Source: Opitutales bacterium (lineage in GTDB: Bacteria > Verrucomicrobiota > Verrucomicrobiia > Opitutales > Oceanipulchritudinaceae). From it: a stretch of 49,048 nt of DNA. Shown here piece after piece: positions 26,831 to 35,391 of this stretch. The notes beneath the pieces were generated by a model that was not told where the DNA came from, made no database searches, and saw only the letters and a list, made by a program, of their open reading frames with translations. The first letter of the stretch is position 1; the number at the start of each line of letters is the position of its first letter. The stretch spans positions 1 through 49,048 of the forward strand of contig JAFIGE010000022.1 of NCBI GenBank assembly GCA_020831585.1, in the 5' to 3' direction. A program made the translations under genes and the position numbers.

Positions 26831-28354
26831 TTGAGCACACATACACAACACGGCACAGGCCACGGTGGAGCGGACGGATTCCAACCGGCCGTCTTGCAGG
26901 AGGTGAGGCCCGCGAATATGCCGCGGGCTCCCATCATCGAGAACGCCCGTTCTTTCGCCTGGATCACCGATAAGGTCTGCGGCATCGTCGAAGGCCGCGC
27001 CCCCCGCTGGTGGTGGATCGGCTTCATCCTCTCCGGGATGCTCGCCAGCTTCACCCTCATGGGCCTGATCTATCTCACGGCTGTCGGGGTCGGGGTCTGG
27101 GGCCTCTCGCATCCCGTGTTCTGGGGCTGGGCCATTATCAACTTCGTTTTCTGGATCGGTATCGGCCACGCCGGCACGCTCATCTCGGCCATTCTCTGCC
27201 TTCTTAAGCAAAAGTGGCGCACCTCCATCAATCGTGCGGCTGAGGCCATGACGATTTTCGCGGTGGCCTGTGCGGGTATTTTTCCGCTCTTCCACGTGGG
27301 GCGTGTGTGGTTTGGCTGGTGGCTCTTCCCGCTCCCCAACTCCAACGTCATTTGGCCGAACTACCGCTCGCCTCTGGAGTGGGACGTGTTCGCGGTCTCG
27401 ACCTACGGCACCGTTTCCCTGCTCTTTTGGTATATGGGCATGATTCCCGACCTCGCCACCCTCCGGGACCGCGTGACGATGGTCTACGAGAAGCGCGCGG
27501 CGGAGGCTAAGACTGCCTTCGCCAAGTCTTTCGAGTTTGCCTTCTATCAGTTCCGGCGCGTCTTTTACGGCGTTCTGGCAATGGGTTGGCGCGGTTCCAA
27601 TCGCCACTGGAGCAACTACGAAATGGCCTACCTGCTCCTTGCCGGCTTGAGCACCCCGCTGGTGCTTTCGGTGCACACGGTCGTCTCTTTCGACTTCGCC
27701 GTTTCCCACCTCCCCGGCTGGCACGCCACCATCTTTCCGCCCTACTTCGTCGCAGGGGCCATCTTCTCCGGGTTTGGCATGGTGCTCACGCTCATGCTGC
27801 CCCTTCGGGCGCTTTTCGGTCTGCACGATTTGATCACGCAGTATCACATCGATTGCATGTGCAAAATCTGCCTCGCGACGGGTTCCATGGTTGGCTACGC
27901 CTACGCCATTGAGTTCTTCATCGCCTGGTATGGTGCCAATCCGTTCGAAGCCTTCGCTTTTGTGAATCGTGCCTTCGGTCAATATGCGTGGGCCTACTGG
28001 ATCATGATTACCTGCAATGTCATCTCGCCCCAGTTCTTCTGGTTCAAGTGGGCGCGCAGCAAGCTTTGGCTCGTCTGGATACTCTCCATCTTCATCAACG
28101 TGGGTATGTGGTTCGAGCGCTTCGTCATCACCGTGACCTCCCTCGCCAACGATTTCCTCCCGGCCAACTGGAACTATTACAGCCCCACAGCCGTCGACAT
28201 CTTCACCTTCATGGGCACGTTCGGGCTCTTCGGTGTCCTCTTCCTTCTTTTCCTCCGCTTCCTTCCGCTCCTCGCGTTTGCGGAAATCAAGTCGGTCTCG
28301 CCCCAGGCGGACGTCCACGGCCACGCTCATGGCAACACTGACAAAGCCCACTAA
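26831..28354 (+). CDS. actC: Alternative complex III quinol-binding membrane subunit ActC
   Basis: A 507-residue NrfD/PsrC-like protein with about ten membrane spans; oxidises quinol near the periplasmic face. Recognisable stretches: [49 protein letters not shown] and [16 protein letters not shown]. The assigned start is TTG 26831, giving a His/Gly-rich head; an ATG at 26918 (MPRAPIIEN) is possible but would leave a 117-bp gap in an otherwise tight operon. A His-rich tail follows the last span. Confidence 0.93.
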   Translation: MSTHTQHGTGHGGADGFQPAVLQEVRPANMPRAPIIENARSFAWITDKVCGIVEGRAPRWWWIGFILSGMLASFTLMGLIYLTAVGVGVWGLSHPVFWGWAIINFVFWIGIGHAGTLISAILCLLKQKWRTSINRAAEAMTIFAVACAGIFPLFHVGRVWFGWWLFPLPNSNVIWPNYRSPLEWDVFAVSTYGTVSLLFWYMGMIPDLATLRDRVTMVYEKRAAEAKTAFAKSFEFAFYQFRRVFYGVLAMGWRGSNRHWSNYEMAYLLLAGLSTPLVLSVHTVVSFDFAVSHLPGWHATIFPPYFVAGAIFSGFGMVLTLMLPLRALFGLHDLITQYHIDCMCKICLATGSMVGYAYAIEFFIAWYGANPFEAFAFVNRAFGQYAWAYWIMITCNVISPQFFWFKWARSKLWLVWILSIFINVGMWFERFVITVTSLANDFLPANWNYYSPTAVDIFTFMGTFGLFGVLFLLFLRFLPLLAFAEIKSVSPQADVHGHAHGNTDKAH

Positions 28355-28366
28355 TCCGCGATCCAC

Positions 28367-28918
28367 ATGAAAAAGATACACGGAATGCTCGCGCTCTTCG
28401 ACACCGCCCCGGCCATTTATCAGGCCGCGAACACGGTGCGGGAAGCCGGTTACAAGCAGTGGGATGTCTTCACGCCCTTCCCGGTCCACGGACTCGATGG
28501 GGCCATGGGGCTGAAGCGCTCGCGGGTGCCTCTCTTTACTCTCGTGGGTGGGTTTGTCGGCTTCTGGACAGGTATGTTCATCGCCTGGTACATGGGTGCC
28601 TTCGACTACCCGCTCATCGTTGGAGGCATGCCTTACTTCAGCCCGGTCTTTCCTTTTCCGGTGGCCTATGAGATGACCATTCTCTTTGCCGCCTTCGGCA
28701 CACTCGGCGGGATGTTTTTCTTCAATCGCCTCCCCATGCATCACCACCCGGTGTTTAACTACGAAAAGTTCCGCCGCCTGACCGACGACCAGTTCGCCGT
28801 GGTTATTGAGGCGGGCGACGCCCTCTTCAATGAAGAAGAGACCCGCCGATTCCTCGAAGAACTCGAACCGCTCGAAGTCGTCGCCGTTTACGAAGACGAG
28901 GAGGCTGTCTCCGCATGA
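28367..28918 (+). CDS. actD: Alternative complex III membrane subunit ActD (DUF3341)
   Basis: A 183-residue protein of the DUF3341 family. An N-terminal ferredoxin-like part (ALFDTAPAIYQAANTVREAGYKQWDVFTPFPVHGLDGAMGL) precedes two membrane spans and the conserved RLPMHHHPVF near the second. ActD is structural in known complexes. The gene begins 12 bp after actC and overlaps actE by 4 bp. Confidence 0.94.
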   Translation: MKKIHGMLALFDTAPAIYQAANTVREAGYKQWDVFTPFPVHGLDGAMGLKRSRVPLFTLVGGFVGFWTGMFIAWYMGAFDYPLIVGGMPYFSPVFPFPVAYEMTILFAAFGTLGGMFFFNRLPMHHHPVFNYEKFRRLTDDQFAVVIEAGDALFNEEETRRFLEELEPLEVVAVYEDEEAVSA

Positions 28919-29577
28919 TCCGCAATTTTCTCATCATTTATTTCTTCGCCATTCTCATGGTGTTCTCGGTCTTCGGCTTTCGCGGCTGCAAGTCGCAGCG
29001 CACGCCCATCGAGATCTTTCCGGACATGGATCACCAGGCGAAGTTCCACCCGCAGGACCGCACGAGCTTTTTCCCCGATGGGCGCACCGACCGTCCACCT
29101 GTCCCCGGAGCTGTGCCCTTTGTCACCACCAAGCAGGAGATCTTCGATCACCTCCGCCCCGGCGGCCATTTTCGTGAGGATGCCTACGTCGTCACGGGGC
29201 GCAACGGAAACGGCGAGTGGGGCGATGGCATCCCCGTCGAGATCAGCCGCGTGAACATGGAGCACGGGCGCGAGCTCTACAACATTTACTGCGCTATCTG
29301 CCACGGCACTTCCGGTAACGGGCGCGGCGTGATCGCCGCCGAACGCTACGGCTATCCCACCATTGTGAGCCTTCTTCAGGAGCGCCTCATCGATCAACCC
29401 GACGGCCAGGTCTACAACACCGTGGCCAACGGTTGGAACACCATGAAGGGATACGCCAGCCAGATCAACGTCGAGGACCGCTGGAAGGTTGTGCTCTATG
29501 TGCGCGCCCTGCAACGGGCCTCCGCCGGCACTATGGAAGACGTCCCCGAGGCACGGAGAGGAGAATTGGAATTATGA
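28915..29577 (+). CDS. actE: Alternative complex III monohaem cytochrome c subunit ActE
   Basis: A 220-residue cytochrome c with one haem site CAICH and a distal Met in NGWNTMKGYAS. The N-terminal hydrophobic segment ends FRGCKSQ: Cys25 may be the lipid-modified residue seen in ActE of characterised complexes, although the lipobox is not canonical. Start and stop overlap actD and actF by 4 bp each. Confidence 0.93.
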   Translation: MIRNFLIIYFFAILMVFSVFGFRGCKSQRTPIEIFPDMDHQAKFHPQDRTSFFPDGRTDRPPVPGAVPFVTTKQEIFDHLRPGGHFREDAYVVTGRNGNGEWGDGIPVEISRVNMEHGRELYNIYCAICHGTSGNGRGVIAAERYGYPTIVSLLQERLIDQPDGQVYNTVANGWNTMKGYASQINVEDRWKVVLYVRALQRASAGTMEDVPEARRGELEL

Positions 29578-30866
29578 CCACGAGCTCTGAAGTTTTTGCG
29601 CCCAGTGCAGCGGGTGCCGCCGGTCGGCGGGATCCCTCTCTGCCTTTCCTTATCGGAGGGCTTGTCCTCCTCGCGGTCTCCATTGGTCTCCTTTTCACCG
29701 GCAGTGCGGCGGATCCCGTCCGTCCCTTTCTCGGATACCTCGTCGGTCTTACTTTCTGGACCTCTATCCTCGTGGGGATGCTCTTCCTCGTCATGATCTG
29801 GTGGATGTTCGATTCCGGTTGGTCGGTCATCATCCGGCGCCAGATGGAGTTCTTTCTTGTGGGCTTCGTTGTGATTGCGGTGGCTTTTCTCCCCCTTGTC
29901 TTTCTCGCCATATCCGGCAGTGATGTCGTCGCCTGGACGTGGATTGATGAAACGCGGGAGAAACCGGGCACTTTCGGAATGGTTGCCGAAGACACCCTCT
30001 TCCTCGCCAAGGCCGCTTACCTTAACGTCCCCTTCTTCACCGCACGATATATTCTAATATTCGCCGCGTGGATTGGCCTCGCCTTCCTTCTCCGGCAATG
30101 GTCCTTCCGCATGGATGAAACCGGTGATCACAAATATGTCCTGTGGTCCCGTCGGCTCTCCGCCGTCGGCCTCTTCGTTGCTGCTCTCGTCACGACGATG
30201 GCCGCGATGGACTGGTTCATGACTTTGAACTATCACTGGTTCTCCACCATGTATGGAATCTGGTTTTTCTCCGCCAGTATGCGTGCCGCGCTCGCCGCGA
30301 CGGTGCTCATCCTCTTCTGGCAGGCCGGGCGCAAAGAGGGACTGCGCGGACTCATTCAGCCGACGCACTTCTATTTCATGGGCTGCCTTCTCCTGGCCTT
30401 CACCGTCTTCTGGGCCTACATCAGTTTCTCCCAGTATTTCCTCATTTACAGCGCGAATATTCCCGAGGTTACTTTTTGGTACAACATCCGTGAGAAGAGT
30501 GTCGACGGTTCGCTCAACGCCTGGTGGTGGGTGAGCATGGCCCTGATCTTTCTGCACTTCCTCGTGCCCTTCCTGTTTCTTCTCTTTCACAAGAATAAGT
30601 TCGGGAAGCCCCTGATCTTCATCGCGGTGTGGATTCTCTTCTTCCACATCATCGACATTTACTGGAACATCCTCCCGCAAAAGCTGTCCGCCGAAGGTTT
30701 GCTCGGCTACACGGAACGCGGATTTGTTCCGCACCTCACCGATCTGACGGCCTTTCTGGCCGTGGGCGCGCTCGTCATCTGGGCCTTCCTCCGCAGCGCC
30801 TCGAAGCACCGCCCCATCCCCATCCGTGATCCCCGCATCAGCGAATCTTTGAACCTCCATGAGTAA
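29574..30866 (+). CDS. actF: Alternative complex III membrane subunit ActF
   Basis: A 430-residue polytopic protein with about ten spans, paralogous in fold to ActC. ATG 29574 is preceded by a good Shine-Dalgarno (GGAGAGGAG region) and overlaps the actE stop; the longer frame upstream is inside actE. Typical features: WMFDSGWSVIIRRQMEF, MAAMDWFMTLNYHWFSTMYGIWFFS, and TVFWAYISFSQYFLIYSANIPEE-like IPEVTFWY. The last 8 bp overlap the next small gene. Confidence 0.93.
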   Translation: MTTSSEVFAPSAAGAAGRRDPSLPFLIGGLVLLAVSIGLLFTGSAADPVRPFLGYLVGLTFWTSILVGMLFLVMIWWMFDSGWSVIIRRQMEFFLVGFVVIAVAFLPLVFLAISGSDVVAWTWIDETREKPGTFGMVAEDTLFLAKAAYLNVPFFTARYILIFAAWIGLAFLLRQWSFRMDETGDHKYVLWSRRLSAVGLFVAALVTTMAAMDWFMTLNYHWFSTMYGIWFFSASMRAALAATVLILFWQAGRKEGLRGLIQPTHFYFMGCLLLAFTVFWAYISFSQYFLIYSANIPEVTFWYNIREKSVDGSLNAWWWVSMALIFLHFLVPFLFLLFHKNKFGKPLIFIAVWILFFHIIDIYWNILPQKLSAEGLLGYTERGFVPHLTDLTAFLAVGALVIWAFLRSASKHRPIPIRDPRISESLNLHE

Positions 30867-31194
30867 TCCGCACTCCCATCATGGTCCCGCCGGTGAACCC
30901 GGCGAGCGCACCCTCTTCATGTCCGCCCTCGGGTGGATTGGGGTGATGCTCGTTTTTGCGTTCATCGTCGTGGTGGCATACCTGCCCAATCGGCCGGCTT
31001 CGCCCGATGCCGCCGCCGCCGCCGAGCGCTATGAGATCCGCCGCGAGGTCGACCGCGAACAACGCCGTCTCATCGAGCGCTACCAATGGGAAGATGCCAA
31101 TGCGGGCATCGTGCGGCTCCCTATCGAGCGGGCGATGGAGCTTACCGTTGAGGAACGCCGGCGAACCAACAGCGCCCGCCTCACCAGCGATTGA
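30859..31194 (+). CDS. Small single-span protein between actF and ccoS
   Basis: A 111-residue protein with a His-rich N-terminus (NPHSHHGP), one membrane span (SALGWIGVMLVFAFIVVVAYL) and a charged helical domain ending with GIVRLPIERAMELTVEERRR. The IPIERAMEL-type motif after a Tyr/Trp stretch resembles short tails of proteins seen near ACIII and oxidase genes. I do not know a named family. It overlaps actF by 8 bp and touches the next start (TGATG), so it is made with the complex. It may be an accessory subunit or assembly factor. Confidence 0.75.
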   Translation: MSNPHSHHGPAGEPGERTLFMSALGWIGVMLVFAFIVVVAYLPNRPASPDAAAAAERYEIRREVDREQRRLIERYQWEDANAGIVRLPIERAMELTVEERRRTNSARLTSD

Positions 31195-31400
31195 TGGAAT
31201 TCACCTCCTACATCATTCTTGGACTCTTTTTCTCCAGCTTCCTTTTTATCGGTGCGGCCTGTGTCCTCTATTGGGCCTACCGCAACGGACAGTTAAACAA
31301 CCTCGAAGCCGGTGCGCGCAGCATCTTCGATGAGGAAGAGGAACCGCTTGGCACCCAAACCGATTTTTTCCCTGACAAACGGCGCAAATCCAAGCGCTGA
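31194..31400 (+). CDS. ccoS: cbb3-type oxidase assembly protein CcoS
   Basis: A 68-residue single-span protein of the CcoS/FixS family: a hydrophobic N-terminus leads to VLYWAYRNGQLNNLEAGARSIFDEEEEP, which matches the family core (FWAxRxGQxDDLExxAxxIL). CcoS is needed to load haem b and copper into CcoN. ATG 31194 overlaps the previous stop by one base. Followed after 6 bp by ccoN. Confidence 0.85.
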   Translation: MEFTSYIILGLFFSSFLFIGAACVLYWAYRNGQLNNLEAGARSIFDEEEEPLGTQTDFFPDKRRKSKR

Positions 31401-31406
31401 TCCCAC

Positions 31407-32888
31407 ATGAGTGTTCCCGCATCCATCGCCACCGCCATTGATCCCCGGACCGAAAGCCCGGAGGCCATCCGCGTGCGCCTCAGCGAAGTCGATACCTCCA
31501 TGAAGGTGCCGGGCGTCTTCTTCATGATTTCGGCCCTCTTCTGGCTCATGGCCGGCACCGTCTTTGCCCTCATTGCCGCGATCAAGTTCCACAATGTCGA
31601 TTTTCTCGGGGACAGCGAAGCGTTTACCTTCGGACGGGTGCGCTCGGCCCACCTCAACGCCATGATCTATGGCTGGGGCACCAATGTCATCTTTGCCGTG
31701 GCCCCATGGATCATGGGCCGCTTGTGCCGCACGCGTATCCGCTTCACCAACATTCTCGTCATCGGCGGTGTTTTCTGGAACATCGGCGTGACGATAGGGA
31801 TTTTCGGTATCCTCGCGGGCGACAAAATTGGCGTGGAGTGGCTGGAGATGCCTGCCTACGCCACGCCGCTCCTCGCCATTGCCTTTGCCTGCACCGGCGT
31901 GTGGGTCGTCCTCCTCTTCCGCTGGCGCGAATCGGGCCACGTCTACGTGTCGCAATGGTATTTTCTCGCGGCCTTCTTCTGGCTCCCGTGGCTCTACACG
32001 ATTGCCCAGATCATGCTCGTCTTCGAGCCCGCCCGCGGCGTTGTGCAATCGCTTACCAATTGGTGGTTTGCGCACAATGTCCTTGGCCTCTGGCTCACGC
32101 CCATCGCGCTGGGGGCGGCCTATTACCTCATTCCCAAGGTCCTCGGGCGTCCGATCTACAGCTACTACCTCTCGGTCATCGGTTTTTGGTCGCTCGCGCT
32201 CTTTTACAACTGGGCCGGCGTGCACCACCTCATCGGCGGCCCCATCCCCGCCTGGCTCATTTCCGCCGGTACGGTGGCGAGCGTCATGATGGTCATCCCC
32301 GTCATCGTGGTCGCCATCAATCACCACATGACGGTGGTTGGACTCCACAAAGAAGGGTGGGCCAGCCCCACGATCCGTTTTGTCGTCTTCGGGGCGATCA
32401 ATTATACGGCTGTCAGTCTCCTCGGCTCCGCCATGGCTCTGCGCAGCGTCAACGAGGTCACCCACTTTACCCACTTCACAGTGGGCCACGCACACCACGG
32501 GGTGTATTCTTTCTTCACTATGATCATGTTCGGGGCTGTCTATTACATGATGCCCCGCCTGCTCAACCGCGAATGGCCCAGCGCCATGCTCATCTCCCTG
32601 CACTGGTGGGCCACCGCTGTCGGGGTCACCCTCATGGTCGTGGTGCTCTCCCTCGGCGGCTGGATACAGGGTCTGCGCCTGAATGCCATTTCAGACGACG
32701 GTACTGTTGTCTACCAATTCATGGAGGTCATGGAATACCTCAACCCCTACATGGTGATGCGTTCCCTCACGGGCGTCCTTATCACCATCGGGCACGTGGC
32801 CTTCTTCATCAACTTCTTCTGGATGCTCTGCCAGCGTCCCGATCCGCGGACCCCCGCCCGGCCCACTTTGCTCACCAACGAGGCCTGA
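31407..32888 (+). CDS. ccoN: cbb3-type cytochrome c oxidase catalytic subunit I
   Basis: Membrane subunit that reduces oxygen and pumps protons, 493 residues, about twelve spans. Ligands are visible: His82 (RSAHLNAM) and His363 for low-spin haem b, His361 (VGHAHHG) for haem b3, and His223 (WWFAHN), His273 and His274 (GVHHL) for CuB. Tyr267, six residues before His273, is where the cross-linked active-site Tyr of cbb3 enzymes lies. Haem-copper type C oxidases bind oxygen tightly and usually work at low oxygen. Confidence 0.95.
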   Translation: MSVPASIATAIDPRTESPEAIRVRLSEVDTSMKVPGVFFMISALFWLMAGTVFALIAAIKFHNVDFLGDSEAFTFGRVRSAHLNAMIYGWGTNVIFAVAPWIMGRLCRTRIRFTNILVIGGVFWNIGVTIGIFGILAGDKIGVEWLEMPAYATPLLAIAFACTGVWVVLLFRWRESGHVYVSQWYFLAAFFWLPWLYTIAQIMLVFEPARGVVQSLTNWWFAHNVLGLWLTPIALGAAYYLIPKVLGRPIYSYYLSVIGFWSLALFYNWAGVHHLIGGPIPAWLISAGTVASVMMVIPVIVVAINHHMTVVGLHKEGWASPTIRFVVFGAINYTAVSLLGSAMALRSVNEVTHFTHFTVGHAHHGVYSFFTMIMFGAVYYMMPRLLNREWPSAMLISLHWWATAVGVTLMVVVLSLGGWIQGLRLNAISDDGTVVYQFMEVMEYLNPYMVMRSLTGVLITIGHVAFFINFFWMLCQRPDPRTPARPTLLTNEA

Positions 32889-32894
32889 TCGACC

Positions 32895-33602
32895 ATGCGC
32901 AGCTTACCGCTCATCTTCCTCGGTGTGTTTTTCACCCTCGCTCTCTCTTGGGTCGGGATTGTCCTCGTGGGCCATCTCCAGCTTGGGGATCTCGAGCCCG
33001 CCTCCGCCGTTCTCGTTAATCAGGAGGCCGAGCCCATCGCGGGGGTGTTCTTCCGCGACGACCGCACGGGCGCTTACCGGATGGGAGCCAACCAGCCCGG
33101 CGAACCCGTTTTCCCGATCCAGCTCACCGGTTCGGCCCAGCGCGGCAAACGCATTTACGAGTCCATGGGTTGTATCTACTGCCACTCACAGCAGGTGCGC
33201 CGCCAGGGCTTCGGCTCCGACTTTGAGCGCGGTTGGGGCGACCGGCAGTCCGTGCCCCGCGACTACATTCATCACGAGCGGGTGATGCTCGGCACGATGC
33301 GCACCGGTCCGGATCTTTCCAACGTGGGCCTGCGCTACAGCGAACTTTGGCAGCACCAGCACCTCTTTAATCCGCAGATCACCTCGCCGGGCTCCATCAT
33401 GCCGCGCTACGCCTTCCTCTACGAGGTGCGCCCAATCAGTGAAGACCGCGGCCCGTCCCCCCGGGCCATTCAGATCCCCGACGCCTTCCACCCCGGCCCG
33501 GGCCTCGAAGTGGTGCCCACGCAGCGCGCCGTCGATCTCGTCGCCTATCTAATGAATCTCCGTCAAGACTACGATCTGCCGGAGATTCGCCGCGCCGAAT
33601 AA
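32895..33602 (+). CDS. ccoO: cbb3-type oxidase monohaem cytochrome c subunit
   Basis: A 235-residue membrane-anchored cytochrome c with N-terminal span (LIFLGVFFTLALSWVGIVLV), haem site CIYCHSQQVR and the FixO-type RGWGDRQSVPRDYIHHERVMLGTMRTGPDLSNVG. A probable distal Met is in PGSIMPRYAFL. Begins 6 bp after ccoN and ends 3 bp before the next gene. Confidence 0.94.
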   Translation: MRSLPLIFLGVFFTLALSWVGIVLVGHLQLGDLEPASAVLVNQEAEPIAGVFFRDDRTGAYRMGANQPGEPVFPIQLTGSAQRGKRIYESMGCIYCHSQQVRRQGFGSDFERGWGDRQSVPRDYIHHERVMLGTMRTGPDLSNVGLRYSELWQHQHLFNPQITSPGSIMPRYAFLYEVRPISEDRGPSPRAIQIPDAFHPGPGLEVVPTQRAVDLVAYLMNLRQDYDLPEIRRAE

Positions 33603-33605
33603 GCC

Positions 33606-34346
33606 ATGAGCGATTCCGACAAGTCTCCCTACCCGCCGAGCGGTGAGTCCCGGTCGACCTTCGAAGGTCACCGCTTTTCCGACGAAGGCCTTCAGCGCAA
33701 ACACGCCCAGCTCCTGCGCGAAAAGGAAGAGCCCTCCGAAGGCTTCTCGCCCATGCCCCTCTTTCTCGTTTTCCTCATCATGATCCTCAGTTTCTGGGCC
33801 GGGATCTACATGGTGGAGTATGGAGGCTATTTCGACGCCTTCCACTTCGATGAGACGGCCACCCCGGGTATCCTCGTTCAGGACACCGGCCCCCAGGAAG
33901 TCGACATGCTTGCCCTCGGTCGCCGCGTCTATTCTCAAAATTGCGCCATCTGCCACGGTGCCGACGGTTCCGGCCAAGCCGGTGTCTTCCCTCCCGTCGC
34001 CCGGGCGGACTGGGTGCAAGACAATCCCGAGCGCCTCATCAAGGTCACGCTCGCAGGACTCGCCGGCCCCATCGAAGTCAACGGTCGTCCCTACAACAAT
34101 GCCATGACCGCCTTCGGGCGCTTGAGCGACCAGCAGATTGCCGCCGTCCTCACCTACATCCGTACTGACCCCGCTTTGGGTAACAATTCCTATCCCGTCT
34201 CGCCCGAACTTGTTGCCCAAGTCCGCGCCGAATGGGGTGCCCGCCGCAACGCCTGGACCGGCCCCGAGCTCGAAGAGATCCACGGCCCCGTCACCGGCAA
34301 CTGGAGCCCCTCCAACGGTTCCACCCCTGAGACTGCCGAGGAGTAG
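33606..34346 (+). CDS. ccoP: CcoP-like cytochrome c subunit with one haem
   Basis: A 246-residue protein: cytoplasmic N-terminus of about 50 residues, one span (PLFLVFLIMILSFWAGIYMV), then a cytochrome c domain with a single CXXCH (CAICHGADGSG) and a distal Met in YNNAMTAFG. Standard CcoP carries two haems; only one is present. Position after ccoN-ccoO suggests it fills the CcoP role. The gene ends the tight respiratory cluster; 154 bp follow before the next start. Confidence 0.82.
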   Translation: MSDSDKSPYPPSGESRSTFEGHRFSDEGLQRKHAQLLREKEEPSEGFSPMPLFLVFLIMILSFWAGIYMVEYGGYFDAFHFDETATPGILVQDTGPQEVDMLALGRRVYSQNCAICHGADGSGQAGVFPPVARADWVQDNPERLIKVTLAGLAGPIEVNGRPYNNAMTAFGRLSDQQIAAVLTYIRTDPALGNNSYPVSPELVAQVRAEWGARRNAWTGPELEEIHGPVTGNWSPSNGSTPETAEE

Positions 34347-34475
34347 ATCTCCCGACCTCCCGCGCACATGCGCGCGCGCTCAGAGCGGGTTTCGATCCTC
34401 CTCTTGCTCTCGCACCTGCCTTCCGCGGAAATCGACTCTTCTGTCTCGCAAAACGCGCAGGGCCTGCTCTAGTTT

Positions 34476-34498
34476 GGGCATTCTCTTTTGAGAAGCCC
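34476..34498 (+). promoter_or_regulatory. Hairpin overlapping the ribosome-binding region of the DUF2071 gene
   Basis: GGGC-A-TTCTC (34476-34485), loop TTTT, and GAGAA-GCCC (34490-34498) form a stem of nine pairs with one bulged A. It ends two bases before the ATG at 34501, and its 3' arm contains the only Shine-Dalgarno-like sequence (GAGAAG). It could block translation initiation, or act as a weak terminator of the respiratory operon. Confidence 0.5.
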
Positions 34499-34500
34499 TT

Positions 34501-35265
34501 ATGCACACCGCGACGACTCATGCTGCCGCCGAAGACCTTTCGGCTCACGGATTCGCCAGGGAGCACTGGGTGATGACGCAGTCCTGGCGAGACCTGCTCT
34601 TCCTCCACTGGCGGTGGGATCCCGATGAAATCCAGCAGCGCCTACCGCCCGGCCTCGAAGTGGATGTCTTCGAGGGCAGGGCATGGATCGGGATTGTTCC
34701 TTTTGTCATGGAGAACATCCGTCCCTTTCGCCTGCCCGCTGTGCGGGGCCTTTCCTCCTTCCCCGAGCTCAATCTGCGCACATACGTGCACGACGCAAAG
34801 GGACGCCGGGGAGTCTGGTTCTTCAGTCTCGATGCCCACAGTTGGCTGGGGGTGAAAATCGCCCGCAATTTTTTTCATTTGCCCTATCACCACGCAAACA
34901 TGCGGGTCGCCAAAGTGGACGGGGGATCCGTCCGTTTTTCTTCACAGAGACGCTCCCGGAAGAAGGAGCCGCCCTTGGTCTACTCGTGGGAGGCCCCCGA
35001 CGCGGGCCGGACGGCCCCGGCGGGTTCGCTGGAGTGTTTTCTCTGCGAGCGTTACCGCCTTTTCGCGCACGACGCCCGGCGGGACCGTCTCTATTGCGGC
35101 GAGGTTGTTCATTCGCCCTATCTCCTTTCCCGCACACGGGTACACGCATGGGATGCCCGTCTCTTTACGCTCAATGGCTTTGCGGCTCCTCAGCGGGCAC
35201 CGGATCACGTGGTGGCCTCGCCGGGAGTGGACGTCGGCATCCGTCCCCTTCGCCGACTGCGTTGA
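34501..35265 (+). CDS. DUF2071 family protein (YqjF-like)
   Basis: A 254-residue soluble protein of the DUF2071/COG3361 family: MTQSWRDLLFLHWRWDPDEIQQRLPPGLEVDVFEGRAWIGIVPF, then NLRTYVH and GVWFFSLDAHSWLGVKIARNFFHLPYHHANM. The fold resembles acetoacetate decarboxylase-like beta barrels. No enzymatic role is established. It lies between the oxidase genes and the copper ATPase on the same strand, but does not look like a respiratory protein, so the association may be accidental. Confidence 0.85.
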   Translation: MHTATTHAAAEDLSAHGFAREHWVMTQSWRDLLFLHWRWDPDEIQQRLPPGLEVDVFEGRAWIGIVPFVMENIRPFRLPAVRGLSSFPELNLRTYVHDAKGRRGVWFFSLDAHSWLGVKIARNFFHLPYHHANMRVAKVDGGSVRFSSQRRSRKKEPPLVYSWEAPDAGRTAPAGSLECFLCERYRLFAHDARRDRLYCGEVVHSPYLLSRTRVHAWDARLFTLNGFAAPQRAPDHVVASPGVDVGIRPLRRLR

Positions 35266-35391
35266 GGGGGGATTGACGCGCCAAAGGACGCCTTGCAGGG
35301 TGGGGGTGATGATCAGATTGGCGCAGTTCTTTTCAGGCTTTCCTGTTCGCCTTGGGCGGATGGTTTTTGCGCGGCGGATGCGTTGCGGAGC

